Below, piece by piece: positions 24,660 through 36,519 of a stretch of 64,000 nucleotides of DNA; positions within the stretch are counted from its first letter, which is position 1, and every line of letters begins with the position of its first letter. The translations under genes and the position numbers were made by a program. This DNA comes from Bondarzewia mesenterica (lineage: Eukaryota > Basidiomycota > Agaricomycetes > Russulales > Bondarzewiaceae): positions 62,001 to 126,000 of the forward strand of contig SGPL01000017.1 in the NCBI GenBank assembly GCA_004802705.1, given 5' to 3'. The notes under the pieces are model-generated. The model saw only the letters and a list, made by a program, of their open reading frames with translations. It did not search any database and had not been told where the DNA came from.

Positions 24660-25092
24660 CTATGGGTCATTCCACATGCTAAAGCGATAATCCCGCCATA
24701 TACGATCGACAGTGACGCCGTTCACCGGGCTCACAGAGCCTGTGTGCAGCTGCGGACCTGCGCTCGCAAATAATTGCGACACTGTACATTGGACGTCTCT
24801 CCAAGATCGTGCTCTGAACAAGACGCTTCGAGTTCAGAACCAACAGAGCGAAAACGACAAGGGGACATTTTATCAGCACTCACGACACGCTCGCGAGCTT
24901 TGTCCGTGTTTTTAAGACATATTTGTACGTGGAACCCGCCTCGAGTACAAGCGTGACAACTTCGCCCGGATGAAACAAGACGATTGCGCCCGTGTGCCTG
25001 CCATAATCCCGCAATAGCTGCACCGTAGCACAGTCGTGCGTGTCGTTTCTGAACTGCAGGAGAACTTCGTACTCTTCTGTGATTGCAGGCAT
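24660..25092 (-). CDS. Unrecognised 120-residue protein, paralogue A
   Basis: Two exons (minus): 24884-25092 (209 nt) and 24660-24813 (154 nt), separated by a 70 bp phase-2 intron, give 120 residues. The family is unknown to me. It aligns without a gap to paralogue B at 31376-31793: both have [FL]xND[ST] near residue 14-18, G-R at 31-32, G at 35, P-G at 42-43, V46, A52, Y56 and Y58, the intron after residue 69, and NGVTVDR against PGVTVRR near the end. The pattern of alternating hydrophobics (AIVLFHPGEVVTLVLEAG) suggests a small beta-sandwich. No signal peptide or membrane segment is seen. I chose the Met at 25092 over an upstream one (25152) because it gives the same exon 1 length as paralogue B. 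Confidence 0.75.
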
Positions 25093-27450
25093 TGGGGTCA
25101 GACGAAAGGGAGCAACGAGGAGGGAGCAGAAGAGATGGGGGCAGAGAGGCAATAGGAGAAGAAGAGCGGTGACAGAAGGAGGACTGCGAGAAAGAAGGAG
25201 CCAAACGCTCGCATGCAGGAACTCCTAAGATGTGGGTGGCACTGAGAGGCAACCACAATGGACCGCCCTGAGATTTACGGCAATTCAACAGATGGACAGA
25301 AAAAGGTGAATCGCGATCTAGCGCTGAGGGCTTCGTATAATGGTGATCAAAAAAAGGTGCACATAATTTGCACATAACATGGCAGTTGAACTGGACTAGT
25401 AGACGAGGCTGACGATTGGAGGGAGGCGTGTTCTATTTGATCAAGAATGGAGCGTTCTAGTGACGGAGACATGGGCGCCACGTTGTCAGAGGTCTATTGT
25501 TCTGTATCGGCAGAACCTGTGCAGACTCTGCAGAGAGCCGAAACGGATTTGGTGGACGAGAGAAAGGGAACACAAGACCATAAGCGACCATAAATGACGA
25601 AACATGCGAGAACATCGAGGCCGCAAGCAACGATATCCCTTTCGGAACCAAGATTACCCAACACAAGGGCCTGAGTATATCCTGAGTCCCAGGCACTCTC
25701 CGGATGTCCGTCACAACAGCGCATTGTACTCTTCCTCTGAGTCTCATGTCTTGTCTTACACTTCCTGCAGAAATACGTGTCTTGACCTACGTACAAATAC
25801 TTACATCTTTCCGAGCGCATCCGGACGTCAGCCACATATGCATATCTCCTTCCTGTCTGCAGACTCAGTCCTCGTGCTTACACGTCTCTCCCGCTCTGCA
25901 AATATGGCTCTTGTGCTCTCTTGTGTCATCCTTGCGGATGTAGCCAACGATGGTCTTAACGTGGACAAGCAATCGCAGAAGACATCGGCAACGAAGTTAT
26001 TGATCCTTTGAGCCGCAGCGAGTGAGCTCATACAAAACAACGGCAGATCAAGAACCCAGTAATATCGAATCTTCATTTCGCGCTGAAGATGACGGCTCTC
26101 CGATCACTCGTGCGTCAGTTCTTCGCATCACTTCTTCCTCTGGACTGCGAATCTGACGTGTTGCGCAACCCAGGCAGTCCCAACACTTCTTTAGTCCTCG
26201 CTTTCGAGGATGTCTTGTTCCCCGATGCCGCCACTGATCTCGTATGAACTCCACGTTGACTTCGTCACGACTTCTTCCTTGCTCTTGCCGTCCCGTATGC
26301 AAACGTTATGCTTATCCGTGGATTGTCGCCTTCCCGATACCCCTTCTACACCCGCCCTCGGCAACTTTACCATCATTGTGAATCGATTTAACCGGAGTCA
26401 AATTAACGGGAACTTCACTGCCAGCTCCATGCAATATAATCAGGTTTCGAGGTCCGGGATCGCCATCTCGTGTCCCTCGTCACAGGCATAGGCAAACAAC
26501 TAGGCAAGCTCGTCCTTGTCCGCTGCAGTCGTCTGTCCAGTGACGCCATTCCATCGAGATTCGACCTGATTCGACGTCTTACTTTCGAGCATCCGTGTTC
26601 TCACGCTCTCGGTCACCCTTGTTTTTGTATACTGTCCCCCTCATTGGCGACGAGCGAACATTATGCAATGCTATTGAGATTACTCTAATACAGTGTCAGT
26701 CTCCGCCAGAAGCTGCGTCACAGCATCCAGCTTATATGATTGAAGGAAACAGGGCGAAGACTCGACGGATCGGTTTGGCCGATCGCGAGGAGTCAGGAGG
26801 AGTCGCGAGGGAAGGATAATCAACTTGAAGATTGATATTGGATGATTGGTTCCTGGAGCGAGGAAAACTTACGATGCTTCCATTTTTATGTGTTTCTCTG
26901 TGTTTCTTCAAGCTCAATACTTAGATCTAGATGCGAAGATTGTGGTCGCTATGTGTCGCGATTTGATCTCACAGAGATCTGACTTATATAGCATTAATTA
27001 GTCTGGGTTCATCGTCAAAGAGCTGGTACCCGCCGGTACATGGTCAAGAGGTCTGATTATTTCCCTCATGCATAATTGGGGTCGGCGCGTCTGAGGAGAT
27101 TGATGTTTTAATGCTGGTGAACTACGAATTACAATTACGCAGTACTACTGGTAGGTCCATCACGAATGCAAAGAAAACAAAACTAAGGAGAAAAGGTCCG
27201 GTACACAAAACAGAGCCGTCCACACCCTGAGACACCACAGAGCGTCCGTCGGTTAGTAACCGTAGTCATGAAGCTGTGTTCTACGCAGACGAGGCATCTT
27301 CCGGCCAAATGAGCCTTCAGCTATGTGAAAAGATGCGCATCAGTCACGTCTCAATCAGACAACACGAATGCACGGACCCGCGTGAACTGCCACAAGTGCC
27401 GCCCAACAGCGAATGCCAGGACATGAAAGAAGGATGAACATATCCATGAA
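25093..27450. other. Gene-poor accessory stretch
   Basis: 2.36 kb. One short plus-strand segment near 25760 reads LTLPAEIRVLTY, which resembles the LPxEIR...Y start of fungal F-box/2EXR-type domains, but the frame does not continue into a domain. Otherwise only short unrecognised frames. Confidence 0.4.
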
Positions 27451-28478
27451 TCATGACTGACCAGGATGGGGCTGGGCCTGTTCAGGTTTGTACATGCCCA
27501 CAGCGTTGGAATAGTATGGATCGTTGTATTGATTGTAAGAGGAATTATACTGAGGTGTGGGCTGGGGGTCTTGTGTGTGCACACCAGAGGGGTAGGATGG
27601 GCTATCATGGAAAGGTTGACCATAGGGACCATTTAGCATAGCAGTGTCACTGGCAGCGCTTTCCTGTCTCCTGTGTCCGTCACGGTACCTGCCACCTTCA
27701 AACGAGTCGCGTGAATCCCACGGGTCGTTGCGACTAGTCATGGGGATGTCGTTGGTGAGACCCTTGACGGAGTAGACAGAGTCATATTTTCCGTGATCTT
27801 CCCGCTGGCCGGTGCCGTATCCTGAAAGGACAGTGTAGAAGTAAAACTGTATTTGTTTAGACTGAGCCAGAATGATGAGAAGAGAAAAACGGAGAAACCG
27901 ACCTGTGCGATAGCCAGGAGAACCCAAAGACCACCCATAATGCCGATGTCTACCCATGGGAAGATCTCACACAGTTGATCACTAGCAGCACCTCCTGAAG
28001 AGAAAAAAGGTGCTGATGCACTTAGTCTTGGCAGTGCCATGGCGGGCCGCGGACAGAGCAATCCAAACAGCGGCGACAGAGAAAGCAGCGACAGTAATCA
28101 TGATGTGGAGTGTAATGTAACGGCGAAAGACGATAGGTTTTTCCTGAGCGATAGTCACCTAAGCCTACATCAACAGAAGTAAATACAGTAGGTACGCACC
28201 TTTGCAACGCCAATGACACCAAAAACTTGCATAGCAGCCCCTACGTAGCAGATGATAGCGAAGATCCATGAAGCAAATAACGGTGTCGCAGCACCAACGA
28301 CTAAACAGAGGAAGCTGTGAACAAACGCAGAGAGCGGTGAGATATCCAACTTACTGGATGGAGTAGCAACTGCTAACGTTCCGGCGAGAATGCCTAACAC
28401 GAACTGCTCCGTAAGGACGGAATAAATACCAGCGTTTACCGTTGGGATTGCGCAGCAGCAGTAGTCTCTGGCCTTCAT
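27451..28478 (-). CDS. Four-helix membrane protein (frameshifted by one base)
   Basis: Exons (minus) 28355-28478, 28200-28300, 27903-28158 and 27451-27846. Exon 3 has one base too many: reading phase fails in a run of six A on the plus strand (28004-28009). Dropping one gives 291 residues. Four hydrophobic helices are visible: GIYSVLTEQFVLGILAG, PLFASWIFAIICYVGAAM, HIMITVAAFSVAAVWIAL and WVDIGIMGGLWVLLAIAQ. A Cys-containing loop (TKCIS...DQLCEIF) lies between helices 3 and 4. The C-terminal 120 residues are polar, with YDSVYSVKG and NDPWDSRDSF and a Gln/Pro/Tyr-rich tail. The layout is tetraspanin-like and of a type common in mushroom fungi, but no function is known to me. The frameshift is probably a sequencing error and not a true null, since both flanking frames look intact. 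Confidence 0.75.
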
Positions 28479-28958
28479 AGTGACCGTTGGTTACTCTAAT
28501 AAAGCAGACTAGAGTGGGCGAGCTGATGATATGCAACAGGATCCAACAAGTAATTTCAAGAAACTAATAGGGGAGCGGGGGTTCGAAGTTCGAAGAACGT
28601 TGGGAGCGTCAAGCGGGTCGAGCAACGAAGAAGCCCGACAATCAATGTCTGCAGGCTTAAGAAGTGTCACGAGCTGATGCTGACTTACGAGCACGCCAGA
28701 TGTAATGCAACTGGTAGTCAACAATGCACCTGATCGTCGACCGTGAAAGGGAAGTCGTGGAGAGGGAAGGACGTAGAAGAACACAGCCAAGACGGTCTGA
28801 GAGAAATATGCGCCATCTGTCGCGTTACCCTAACAGTGTGACGTACACGTGACCCGTGACTCCCTGCGAGATGCTGTCAAACTGCTGTCAATGGCTGTTC
28901 CTCCGAGCACCCTTCTTGCGCGAACACCCAATACTCAATACCCCTCCCTAATATTTCC
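28479..28958. promoter_or_regulatory. Shared divergent promoter region
   Basis: 480 bases between the ATG codons of the four-helix protein gene (-) and the ML-domain gene (+). No individual motif can be assigned. Confidence 0.4.
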
Positions 28959-29719
28959 ATGGCCCGCCTTTCTTTCCTATCTCTCCTCGCTTTGACCCTT
29001 GTCGGTGTCTCCAGTGCAAACTCTATTGGTCAACAGGAAGCACTTGTCCCTGTGCACACCCAGGAAGGGTGGGACTGGACCGATTGTGGTTCGTATTTCA
29101 AGAAGGCGGTATTATGCGCGCGTCCTTAGCCTCCTTCCCTTTTTATAAAGGTCTCGCTACTGATCCGATTCAAATCGAGTCCATACACATCACTCCTGAC
29201 CCTCCCAAGCCTGGAAAGGACCTGACTGTTTTGGTCAAGGCTATTGCTCAGCATGAGGTCCAGGTAAGGCCCGTGCGTGGATTTTTCCAGCCCCTTCTTG
29301 CTTATGATTGTTTGAAATACCAGGAGGGTGCTTATGCAGATGTGACCGTTAAATTGGGTCTTATCAAGCTTCTGCAAAAGCAGTTCGACGTTTGCGAGGA
29401 AGCGTACGTCACCACCACTCTTAATTCTTCTTCTTCTTCGCTCATCAGTCATCGTAGACGGAATGCGAACGCGTCGGTGCGGTGCCCTGTTGAGAAGGGC
29501 TACTATGAAGTGGAGCAGACTGTCGCTTTACCCAAGGAAATCCCTCAAGGTATTTTTTTCAACATCTCCCTGAGCTTCCGCGGATTCTGATCTGGAAATC
29601 CAGCCAAATTCACGATTAGTGTTCGGGGATACACGGTAGATGACGACAGCCTGGTATGCTTGGACTTGAAGGTGGATTTCATGAAGAAGCCATTCCCCCT
29701 TTCCAAGTTCGGCTGGTAA
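28959..29719 (+). CDS. NPC2: Secreted ML-domain (NPC2-like) lipid/sterol transfer protein
   Basis: Five exons (28959-29088, 29151-29263, 29324-29403, 29458-29549 and 29604-29719) give 176 residues, the usual size for fungal phosphatidylglycerol/phosphatidylinositol transfer proteins of the ML family. A signal peptide is present (MARLSFLSLLALTLVGVSSA). The mature domain has WTDCG, PDPPKPGKDLTVLVKA, YADVTVKLGLIKLL, FDVCEEA, RCPVEKGYYEVEQTV, LPKEIPQAKFTISVRGY and DSLVCLDLKVDF. The cysteines needed for the ML-fold disulfides are therefore in place. The products bind lipid or sterol in the vacuole lumen and secretory pathway. Two introns use slightly unusual acceptors (AAAG, GTAG). The name NPC2 follows the yeast orthologue. 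Confidence 0.9.
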
Positions 29720-31375
29720 AGGAATGAACGATGCCCATGATGTGCTTGGACGGTTATAGCTTACGATTGTGTTGTTGATGTGCCCGACATACATTCACGA
29801 CTTTTTCTTTGATGGTCCGTCCATTTTCTGCAGTGATGCTTTTGGGTGTACATACTTAACACTGTAATGACATGTGGCATTTGTTGATTTTGTGGGTGTC
29901 ATGCATGCATCTCTTCCTACTCAAATTGGAGAAAGGCTCTGTACCACAAGAAATTGCCGATGAACAAACGGAAGCAAATGCCAAAGGACGTCGACGTCAC
30001 GACATTCTTTATTATTATTTCAATTTATAATAAATTCTGATCCTACGCACTCACGATTTTTCATTAACAATTGCAGTCCTACAGTACATACATAGGAAAC
30101 GCTCAAGATTATGCTTATTTTGCTGGTATTTCTCCGTCGGATAGCGCGTGCTCGGTAATATCTCTTTTCGAGGCACCGACGATTGCAGTCGTTGCAAGAG
30201 CCGTAATCATCCCGACCAGCGCAAAAAGTTCAAAGAAACCCTCGTGCGCCACTGTGCTTAAGCCGGTTTGCATGCTCCAACCATCTTCAATTACATCTAC
30301 TTTGTGGTGCGTTACGTAGCAATTTCTTATCTGCCGATCAATTTGAAGCGACTCTTGCATTCTAGCGGTGGTAAAAAGGACTACCTTGTTTGAATACGGT
30401 GCTTTCTTTATACTTTTACAGCTCCGACGCCGATGATGTCTAGGGCATCTCATCGATATACTCCACCGAATAGACCGTTGTGAATTTGATTAAGGATAAT
30501 CCGGTGTGTTCCATGCTCATCCAATCTTTGTTTCCAGCGTCTCTGTACATTGACTAGAGTTTGCGGGAAAACAGATTCTCCAGATCTTGGAATCCTACGT
30601 AGCGACTTGCGACTTGCGAGATCACAAGGGTTCTTCGCTGTTCTTCGATGGCCATCCAACGTTTACTGTCCGGCAAAAATGCATCGAGGTGGCAATTCAT
30701 GTTACCTGATCATGACAAGCGCAGTGATGAGTACGTGTTCTCCAAATGTCACGAGGGCGTGTAGGATGCCCGAGCTCCCCTAAGTAAGGACGTGCAATCC
30801 GTGGGAAGTCCTTGCACTCCGGTACGTTAACGATGGCTAAAGTACCATCGGAGCCTGGAAGGGGTCGAATGGGCTTGATATTCAAATTATCATTCAATCT
30901 CCTCGGCATTCGCATCCGAAAGTACTTCGCGGTTCAAGCTGGCTGGCCAACAGAACTTGAGAATCTGTTCCTAGATGTCTCAGCAGATCAGGCGGTTTAT
31001 TTTTCGAACCGCAACCAAAGGTTGTTTGAGTGGTTCTCGACTTCCACATCTTTGCACGGCGAATAGGTCATACTGACTCCAAGAGTCTGAATATCGACGC
31101 GCAGCCCCCGTCAAGAACCTCCTTCACGTTGTGTATACGTATCATTTATCCCGTACGAACACACTAGATACGATACTCTGTAGCCAGCATCGTGGATACG
31201 CACAGCCGAGTGCCGGATGGGGGAAACAACACGGTCCAAAGCATAAAAGAAGCATACGCCAGCACCGGCTTGATGATTTAAAAGGGACGATATAAGTATC
31301 CCTGTGGGTCCAGATGTCCATCGTACAACCCGCTCCACTGTGCTATAGCTGGTGTCTCTCCCAAAGCCAACAACG
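29720..31375. other. Gene-poor stretch, possible small gene on minus strand
   Basis: 1.66 kb. A minus frame at 30115-30453 ends with a hydrophobic segment (FFELFALVGMITALATTAIVG) and a polar tail and could be the 3' exon of a small membrane protein. I could not join it to an upstream exon with consistent phase, so no gene is called. Confidence 0.35.
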
Positions 31376-31793
31376 ATGTCAGACTACGACTACGATGTCT
31401 CGTTTTCTTTCACCAATGACTCCGCGTATACAGCAATGTTTGAATGCTGGGGACCTAATCCACGGGGACGAGATAATGGAGTAGTTATAGTACTTCGACC
31501 AGGCCATAGCGTTGAATTTATGGTGGTCGCAAACGAGAACTATTTCTACTGTTCCAGGTGCCATGGACTGGAGGCTGGCTTCTCGTATGTTATTGATAAT
31601 TTTCAATAGCAGCTGTTGGCTCATTGCGTCAAAACACAGAGTGAAAATCTTGGTTGACACCGCCGCCTCCCAGAATCAAATCGTACCGCAGAGTGTTACG
31701 CGTAGCAGCTACGAGGGTGTCTGTCCGTGGAACCCAATCCCAGGAGTGACGGTCAGAAGATACTATGCGTTGGAGAACTGGATCAGTCATTAG
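31376..31793 (+). CDS. Unrecognised 120-residue protein, paralogue B
   Basis: Two exons, 31376-31584 (209 nt) and 31640-31793 (154 nt), with a 55 bp phase-2 intron, give 120 residues. Exon lengths and intron phase are identical to paralogue A on the opposite strand 6 kb away. Shared positions include VSFSFTNDS against VLLQFRNDT, the G-R...G block, VLRPGHSVEFMVVANENYFY against LFHPGEVVTLVLEAGSTYKY, and GVTVRR against GVTVDR. The product is intracellular by appearance (no signal peptide). Six Cys in this copy against two in A argues against conserved disulfides. An in-frame Met 24 bases upstream (31352) is an alternative start. Function is unknown. Confidence 0.78.
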
Positions 31794-32617
31794 TGAGCTT
31801 TTTTTTCTTTGTTAGAGAAGTGAGACTATCGATTCAAATCTGATGCATGGGGTCATGCAGATCTCAGTCAAGATGAGCGGAATTTCAATCGGATGTACAC
31901 TGGATACTCGTGTAGGAATATCGGAGATATCATGGAATTTGAGAGATCCGTTGTTTGCACGACTCACTATATATGTTCATGGATACGTATGTAGGGAGTT
32001 GTACTATTGAAAGGGATCTGCAAGGCTCCCAGCCGCCCTGGTCAACCCTTGATCAAATCATTCGAATTAGCCTTGCCCGCGCTGTCACCTATGAACCTCG
32101 CATGAAAAAAAAGGATGCAGTGACCCGTGCCGATTAACGATGCTCGGCCAAGCGGTGTGTGGATGAACGAGTATGATGGACCATCGATGGAATAGCGTTA
32201 AGCGGCAACTCGGACTGGAAACTCTAGTTTTAAATAAGTACCTTCATCAACCACTCGTTTAAAGTCTTGGACACGACCGTTCCTTCAGACACTTTTGCAA
32301 TTGCTCGCTAGCGTTTCATAGCCTACTTTCTTGGCAATATTTTGGCACAGACAGATGAATATCCACCCGGAAAGTGTTTCCAGCCAGGCAATTCAGTTCC
32401 CAATACCTCTGTGCGGGATTAGTCTCCACGGCAAACTGTTAACTTAGTCGTAAGTGGGTTAAACCCTAACCTTGAATTTTAACCGTCCTGAGACCACCAG
32501 ATTTGCTCCAGAGTGTAGTCTCGGACCAGCGTGACTTCGGAAGCTTAACTGCAGTGTATCTGTCCCTATAGGCTGTCCTTGCTCCTCGTCTCTTGTGAAA
32601 CTCGCAAACTCATTACA
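31794..32617. other. Intergenic, promoter of IPI1
   Basis: 824 bases; no coding sequence supported. The short palindromic GGGTTAAACCC at 32457 is noted only. Confidence 0.4.
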
Positions 32618-35574
32618 ATGCCAAAAAGTGCAAGAAAAAGGCGGGACAAGGCAGCTGACTTCTCCGTAATTTATCATACTCTTTTTCCCTTTTGTTTCCT
32701 TCCGGTAATCCTTGTCCTCCCAGAAAGCGAAACTCAAGTTAGGCAAAGGGAAGCAGCAGCCGAGCAACGCGATTGACACGTCGTTTAAAGCCCGTTGTGA
32801 GTATGCTGCATCACTCTCAAATCCGATGGTCTGTCGAATAACGAACGCCAGCTATCGCTCTGCCTACGCAGAGCATTGCCGCAGAAAAAGATGGCGCCGT
32901 GCCCACCACCAAGCGGAAGCTCACCTTTGACGACTTGATCTCGCATCTCAGACATTACAATGTGGGCGTGCGAAAAGGTGCATTCAATCTCTTCTAGTGT
33001 TACTTTTCAACCTAAAATGACGGATGATGACGGAGAAATCAGATGCGTTATTGGGTCTTCGTGAATTATTCGAGAGTTATCCAGAACTGGTCGAACCGTC
33101 TCTTACAACGCTTATTGGAGCGTGCGTGCGAGTCATAGCAGATGAGGTTAGTTTTTGGGGAGCACAGCGTATGAGCTTACTTGACGAATCCTTGCACAGG
33201 ACGCTAGTGCACGCAAGGCATTGCTCGCTTTTTTCGGCTGGCTCCTCCCCCGCATCCCGCATGTGAGACTAAAAATCTATCGTGGCCTTTGACCCTACTC
33301 CTGATGTTGGATGCAGGAAAATTTGATCCCTCATTCACCTCTGCTTCTCCTGTTCACCACATCCGCCCAAACACACATTTTCCCAGAAATTCGAATTGAT
33401 GCCATTCGTTTCTTAGATTTATACCTTGACCTAATTCCGGACGTAGTTGTTGATGGATGGAGGGATGGGAAAAGGGGGCACGGAAAACGCGTGTTAGAAG
33501 GATATCTCGGTATCTTGAATGCCGGGACGAAGTTCGGCGAGGGGGGAGGTATGTAACACCTGTTCGAACGAATTTGAGTTTCAACGGACCTCTTCTAGAT
33601 ACCGGCCCTGTTCAGGCAACTTCTACTGCAAGCATCGTTCTATCTGTCGCGGTCAGTAAAACTTCCTGCTATGACGTTTTCGTCTTTTAATTATCGTCGT
33701 TTGCTCGTTTAGTCAAAGTTGGTCGTCCTTCGATCCCTTGCGAAATTCATCCATTACGCTCTATCATCGCATCAATCTACTTCTCCCGAAAACTACGCAT
33801 CCACTTCTGCTCAGTCATTAACGCCAACGTGGTATCTCGCGTCTTTTTTTCTCCACCAAGGACGCATTCGAATCATTCGACACGCTATTAAGACCAGTAT
33901 CTCAATTTCCATCTGATAATAGGCCTCAGACGAAACATTGGCAATCTGAAGTCGACCTCGAGGAAGGCGATGACAACTTTGTAGAGAGTTTCAGTCATAC
34001 GGACTGCACTTTCGATGCTCTCTCATCCCTGCAGGAGCTCTCAGACTTCATGTCAAAGTCGGTGACATTTGCCGATACGATTCAAGGTCGACAACCACGC
34101 TCAGAGCACGATATGGTAAGTGGACGTGGGCCTCATGCGACGCAGATTATCTCATGATGTAAATAGCGATTAGCGCGGACGCTTCATTCAACATTACTAT
34201 CAACATTGCTGGACTGTTCGCCTGCGGTGTTCTCACCGAGCTCAGCACCACCAGAGACAGAATCCGGGTTGACTGTTGCGGTTGTAGAAATTTACCGTAC
34301 TTTGTATGGATCGCTGTTGCAAAGCGTTCAAGTACGTAGCTTTTTTTTTTCACTCCGTATATCTTATTGATTTGCACGTAAACCATATGTTAGAGCATAG
34401 CGGGCCCGATTCATAACGATCTGACAACCGTCCTTAGGCACCTGGCTGTATACTTCCCATTTCAGCCGAGCGCAGTTATTAAGCGAGATATGAAGGTACA
34501 TGTGCACGTACGCGTACATTCAGATTTGCTGACCATTGACCTAGACGGAACAAACTTTCCAAGACCTCAATCTGATCTTTTGTGAACTCACCTCCCTCCT
34601 TGTTCTCGCCTCGTCGCCGTCTCCCGTTAAAACTTCCAACGACCGCACAAGACCGCGTCAAGCTTCCGTCCCCTTCACTGCAAGCTATTCGTCCGAGCTC
34701 CAAGTCGAACGTGTCAGCGAGTACGTCGTGCATCTCCTCAAGGGTGAGCCTTTGAGCTCGCACGCCATCGGCCGACCCATCTCCGCGCAAGCATACATTG
34801 CGCTTTTGCCGACTGTTTGGTCGCTCCTGAACAACACTGCAGACCTTTCTCGACATGTCCTGGAGGCCGTCATAGATCATGCGGTCCGGTGCTCGTCTAC
34901 GTCAGCTGTCAAACGCCCGACGGTCGATTTCATGGCCCGCCTAGTCCTTGTGAGTGCATCTCTTCCGCTCTCATATCCGTTCGTGGCACTCATCGCGGTT
35001 CGGGTATGTCAGCTGGACTCGAGCGCACAGTATATGGGCGCGTTCAGTCTTGATCGCTTTCCGGCAGAAAGCAAAAAAAGTGGACCAGTGGATATCTCAA
35101 CTGCCGAAGACGTTGTGGGAGTTGGGCACACATAATCTTCCAGCAACAGAAGTACGTTTCTCACGTCGACATCTATCCTATCTTTCCCCTTGTAACAAAT
35201 CGAATGGTCCAGACGATCCTGCGCTTCCTCCTGCGCCTGTTCCAGCGCCGGTCGACTTTCGTACNTGGAGAGGTACGTCCGCGCTTCTTGCCACGCCAAA
35301 ACCTAATCAACCGGCTCACCCCACGCAGGTCCTAGACGCCGTCCGCTCACGCCTCATGCCCTACTTTGTCGTCACGCACCCCACACGCGGCGAGCTCCCG
35401 GGCCCGTATGCCAGACTCGAGTCCCCGGCGCTGCGCGCGCTGACCCTCGATGTCATCATCATGCTCTTTGCGCTCGGCGGCACCCATGAGCCTCTGGATA
35501 TCGCCGTCTGCAAGGCAGTCCGCGGGACGGACCAGGAGGCGTATTGGGCCGAGGTCAAGAGTGGTGTTTTGTGA
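32618..35574 (+). CDS. IPI1: Pre-rRNA-processing protein Ipi1 (TEX10 family), two +1 frameshifts
   Basis: A subunit of the Rix1/PELP1 complex that acts in ITS2 processing and late 60S maturation in the nucleus. I splice 14 exons from 32618-32665 to 35329-35574. The N-terminus is typical: MPKSARKRRDKAADFS, KAKLKLGKGK, NAIDTSFKAR, SIALPTQSI, then LTFDDLISHLRHYNVGVRKDA and DALLGLRELF. Helical ARM-like repeats follow, including PEIRIDAIRFLDLYLDLIPD. Two places lose phase by one extra base in a homopolymer: seven T at 33844-33850 and seven A at 35073-35079. With one base removed at each, the chain is 738 residues and ends KAVRGTDQEAYWAEVKSGVL. An N at 35265 hides one residue. Both shifts are probably sequencing errors, because the reading frame after each is clean and conserved-looking. 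Confidence 0.88.
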
Positions 35575-36519
35575 TTTAGAGTGAATTTGGTTTTGGGCAT
35601 TCTTGCAAGACGTCGTTCATCTATTAATACCGACTTTGATATCCAAAAAAAGGCTTGCGTGAAATAGCCATTGTTTCCTAACAACAGTTGAAGCGCTGAC
35701 CGCTTTGCTGCGCGTGCCGAGATGTCTTGGTACATCTATAAAAATTTTCTTCGTGCGGACTTGGTGTCAAGCAACCAGTTTCATTTTTGACCTGCAGCAA
35801 TAACATCGGTATCGTGGATACACAGCACTGTGACATGACGGGAAGGGAACTTGTTCCTAGGACGAATTCTGAACAGATAAGTGGACTCGCTCAAGTGGGG
35901 CGTACCGCTCTGGAACTTCCCATACCCAGATCAATCTATAATAGAATAAAGATCAGTACAATACGGCGACCTTGATATAGGACAAAGAGCCAATGATGCC
36001 TAGATACCATTCATCACACAGAGCAACCCATGTCATGACGACAAGCACTGCTGCGCTCGAAACGATGCCTAGAAAACATGTTTTTTTGCATCTATATCTT
36101 GTGGACCACCAGTGGAGCGTGTGCGTATGTGCGTGCAAAACGGTAATACAACATAAGTATAGCAAGTTTAAAAATAGTGAACAATAAGAAATGCAATGCG
36201 AATGCGAGAACCAGCTGGCATCGAGCAAGCTCGACGGTCGCACTACATCAACAGCATATGCGATATGCCGATAACACGACGGAGGATTGACGCAGAAAAA
36301 AAGAAACCGGTCTCCTAGCCCTTCTGCCCCGCCGCACGCGTACGGGAACTGAGAAGAGGACGCCCAGGCGCCGAGACCGGATGGTCGTGTATAGACAGTG
36401 GGACGATAGAGTTATTATAAGTACTAGAGAAGGTGAATGAGTGCATCCCGAAAACCATAAATGAAAGTTATACAATGAGCGTATAAGTTTACAACGTCGG
36501 CAAGGATGGTCAGGGTGAC
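35575..36519. other. Intergenic between converging genes
   Basis: 945 bases between the IPI1 stop and the stop of the beta-barrel protein gene. No gene supported. Confidence 0.45.

Noticed and set aside
28570..28600. GGTTCGAA word resembling a tRNA T-loop
   Set aside because: No flanking stem pairing or anticodon arm is seen around it; the word is repeated by chance (TTCGAAGTTCGAAG).
30115..30453. Minus-strand frame with a hydrophobic C-terminal segment
   Set aside because: No upstream exon could be joined in phase and no family is recognised; left as a note on the intergenic stretch.
33844..35079. Programmed ribosomal frameshifting in IPI1
   Set aside because: Two separate shifts in one gene, both at plain A/T runs and matched by the same fault in two unrelated genes, fit base-calling errors better.
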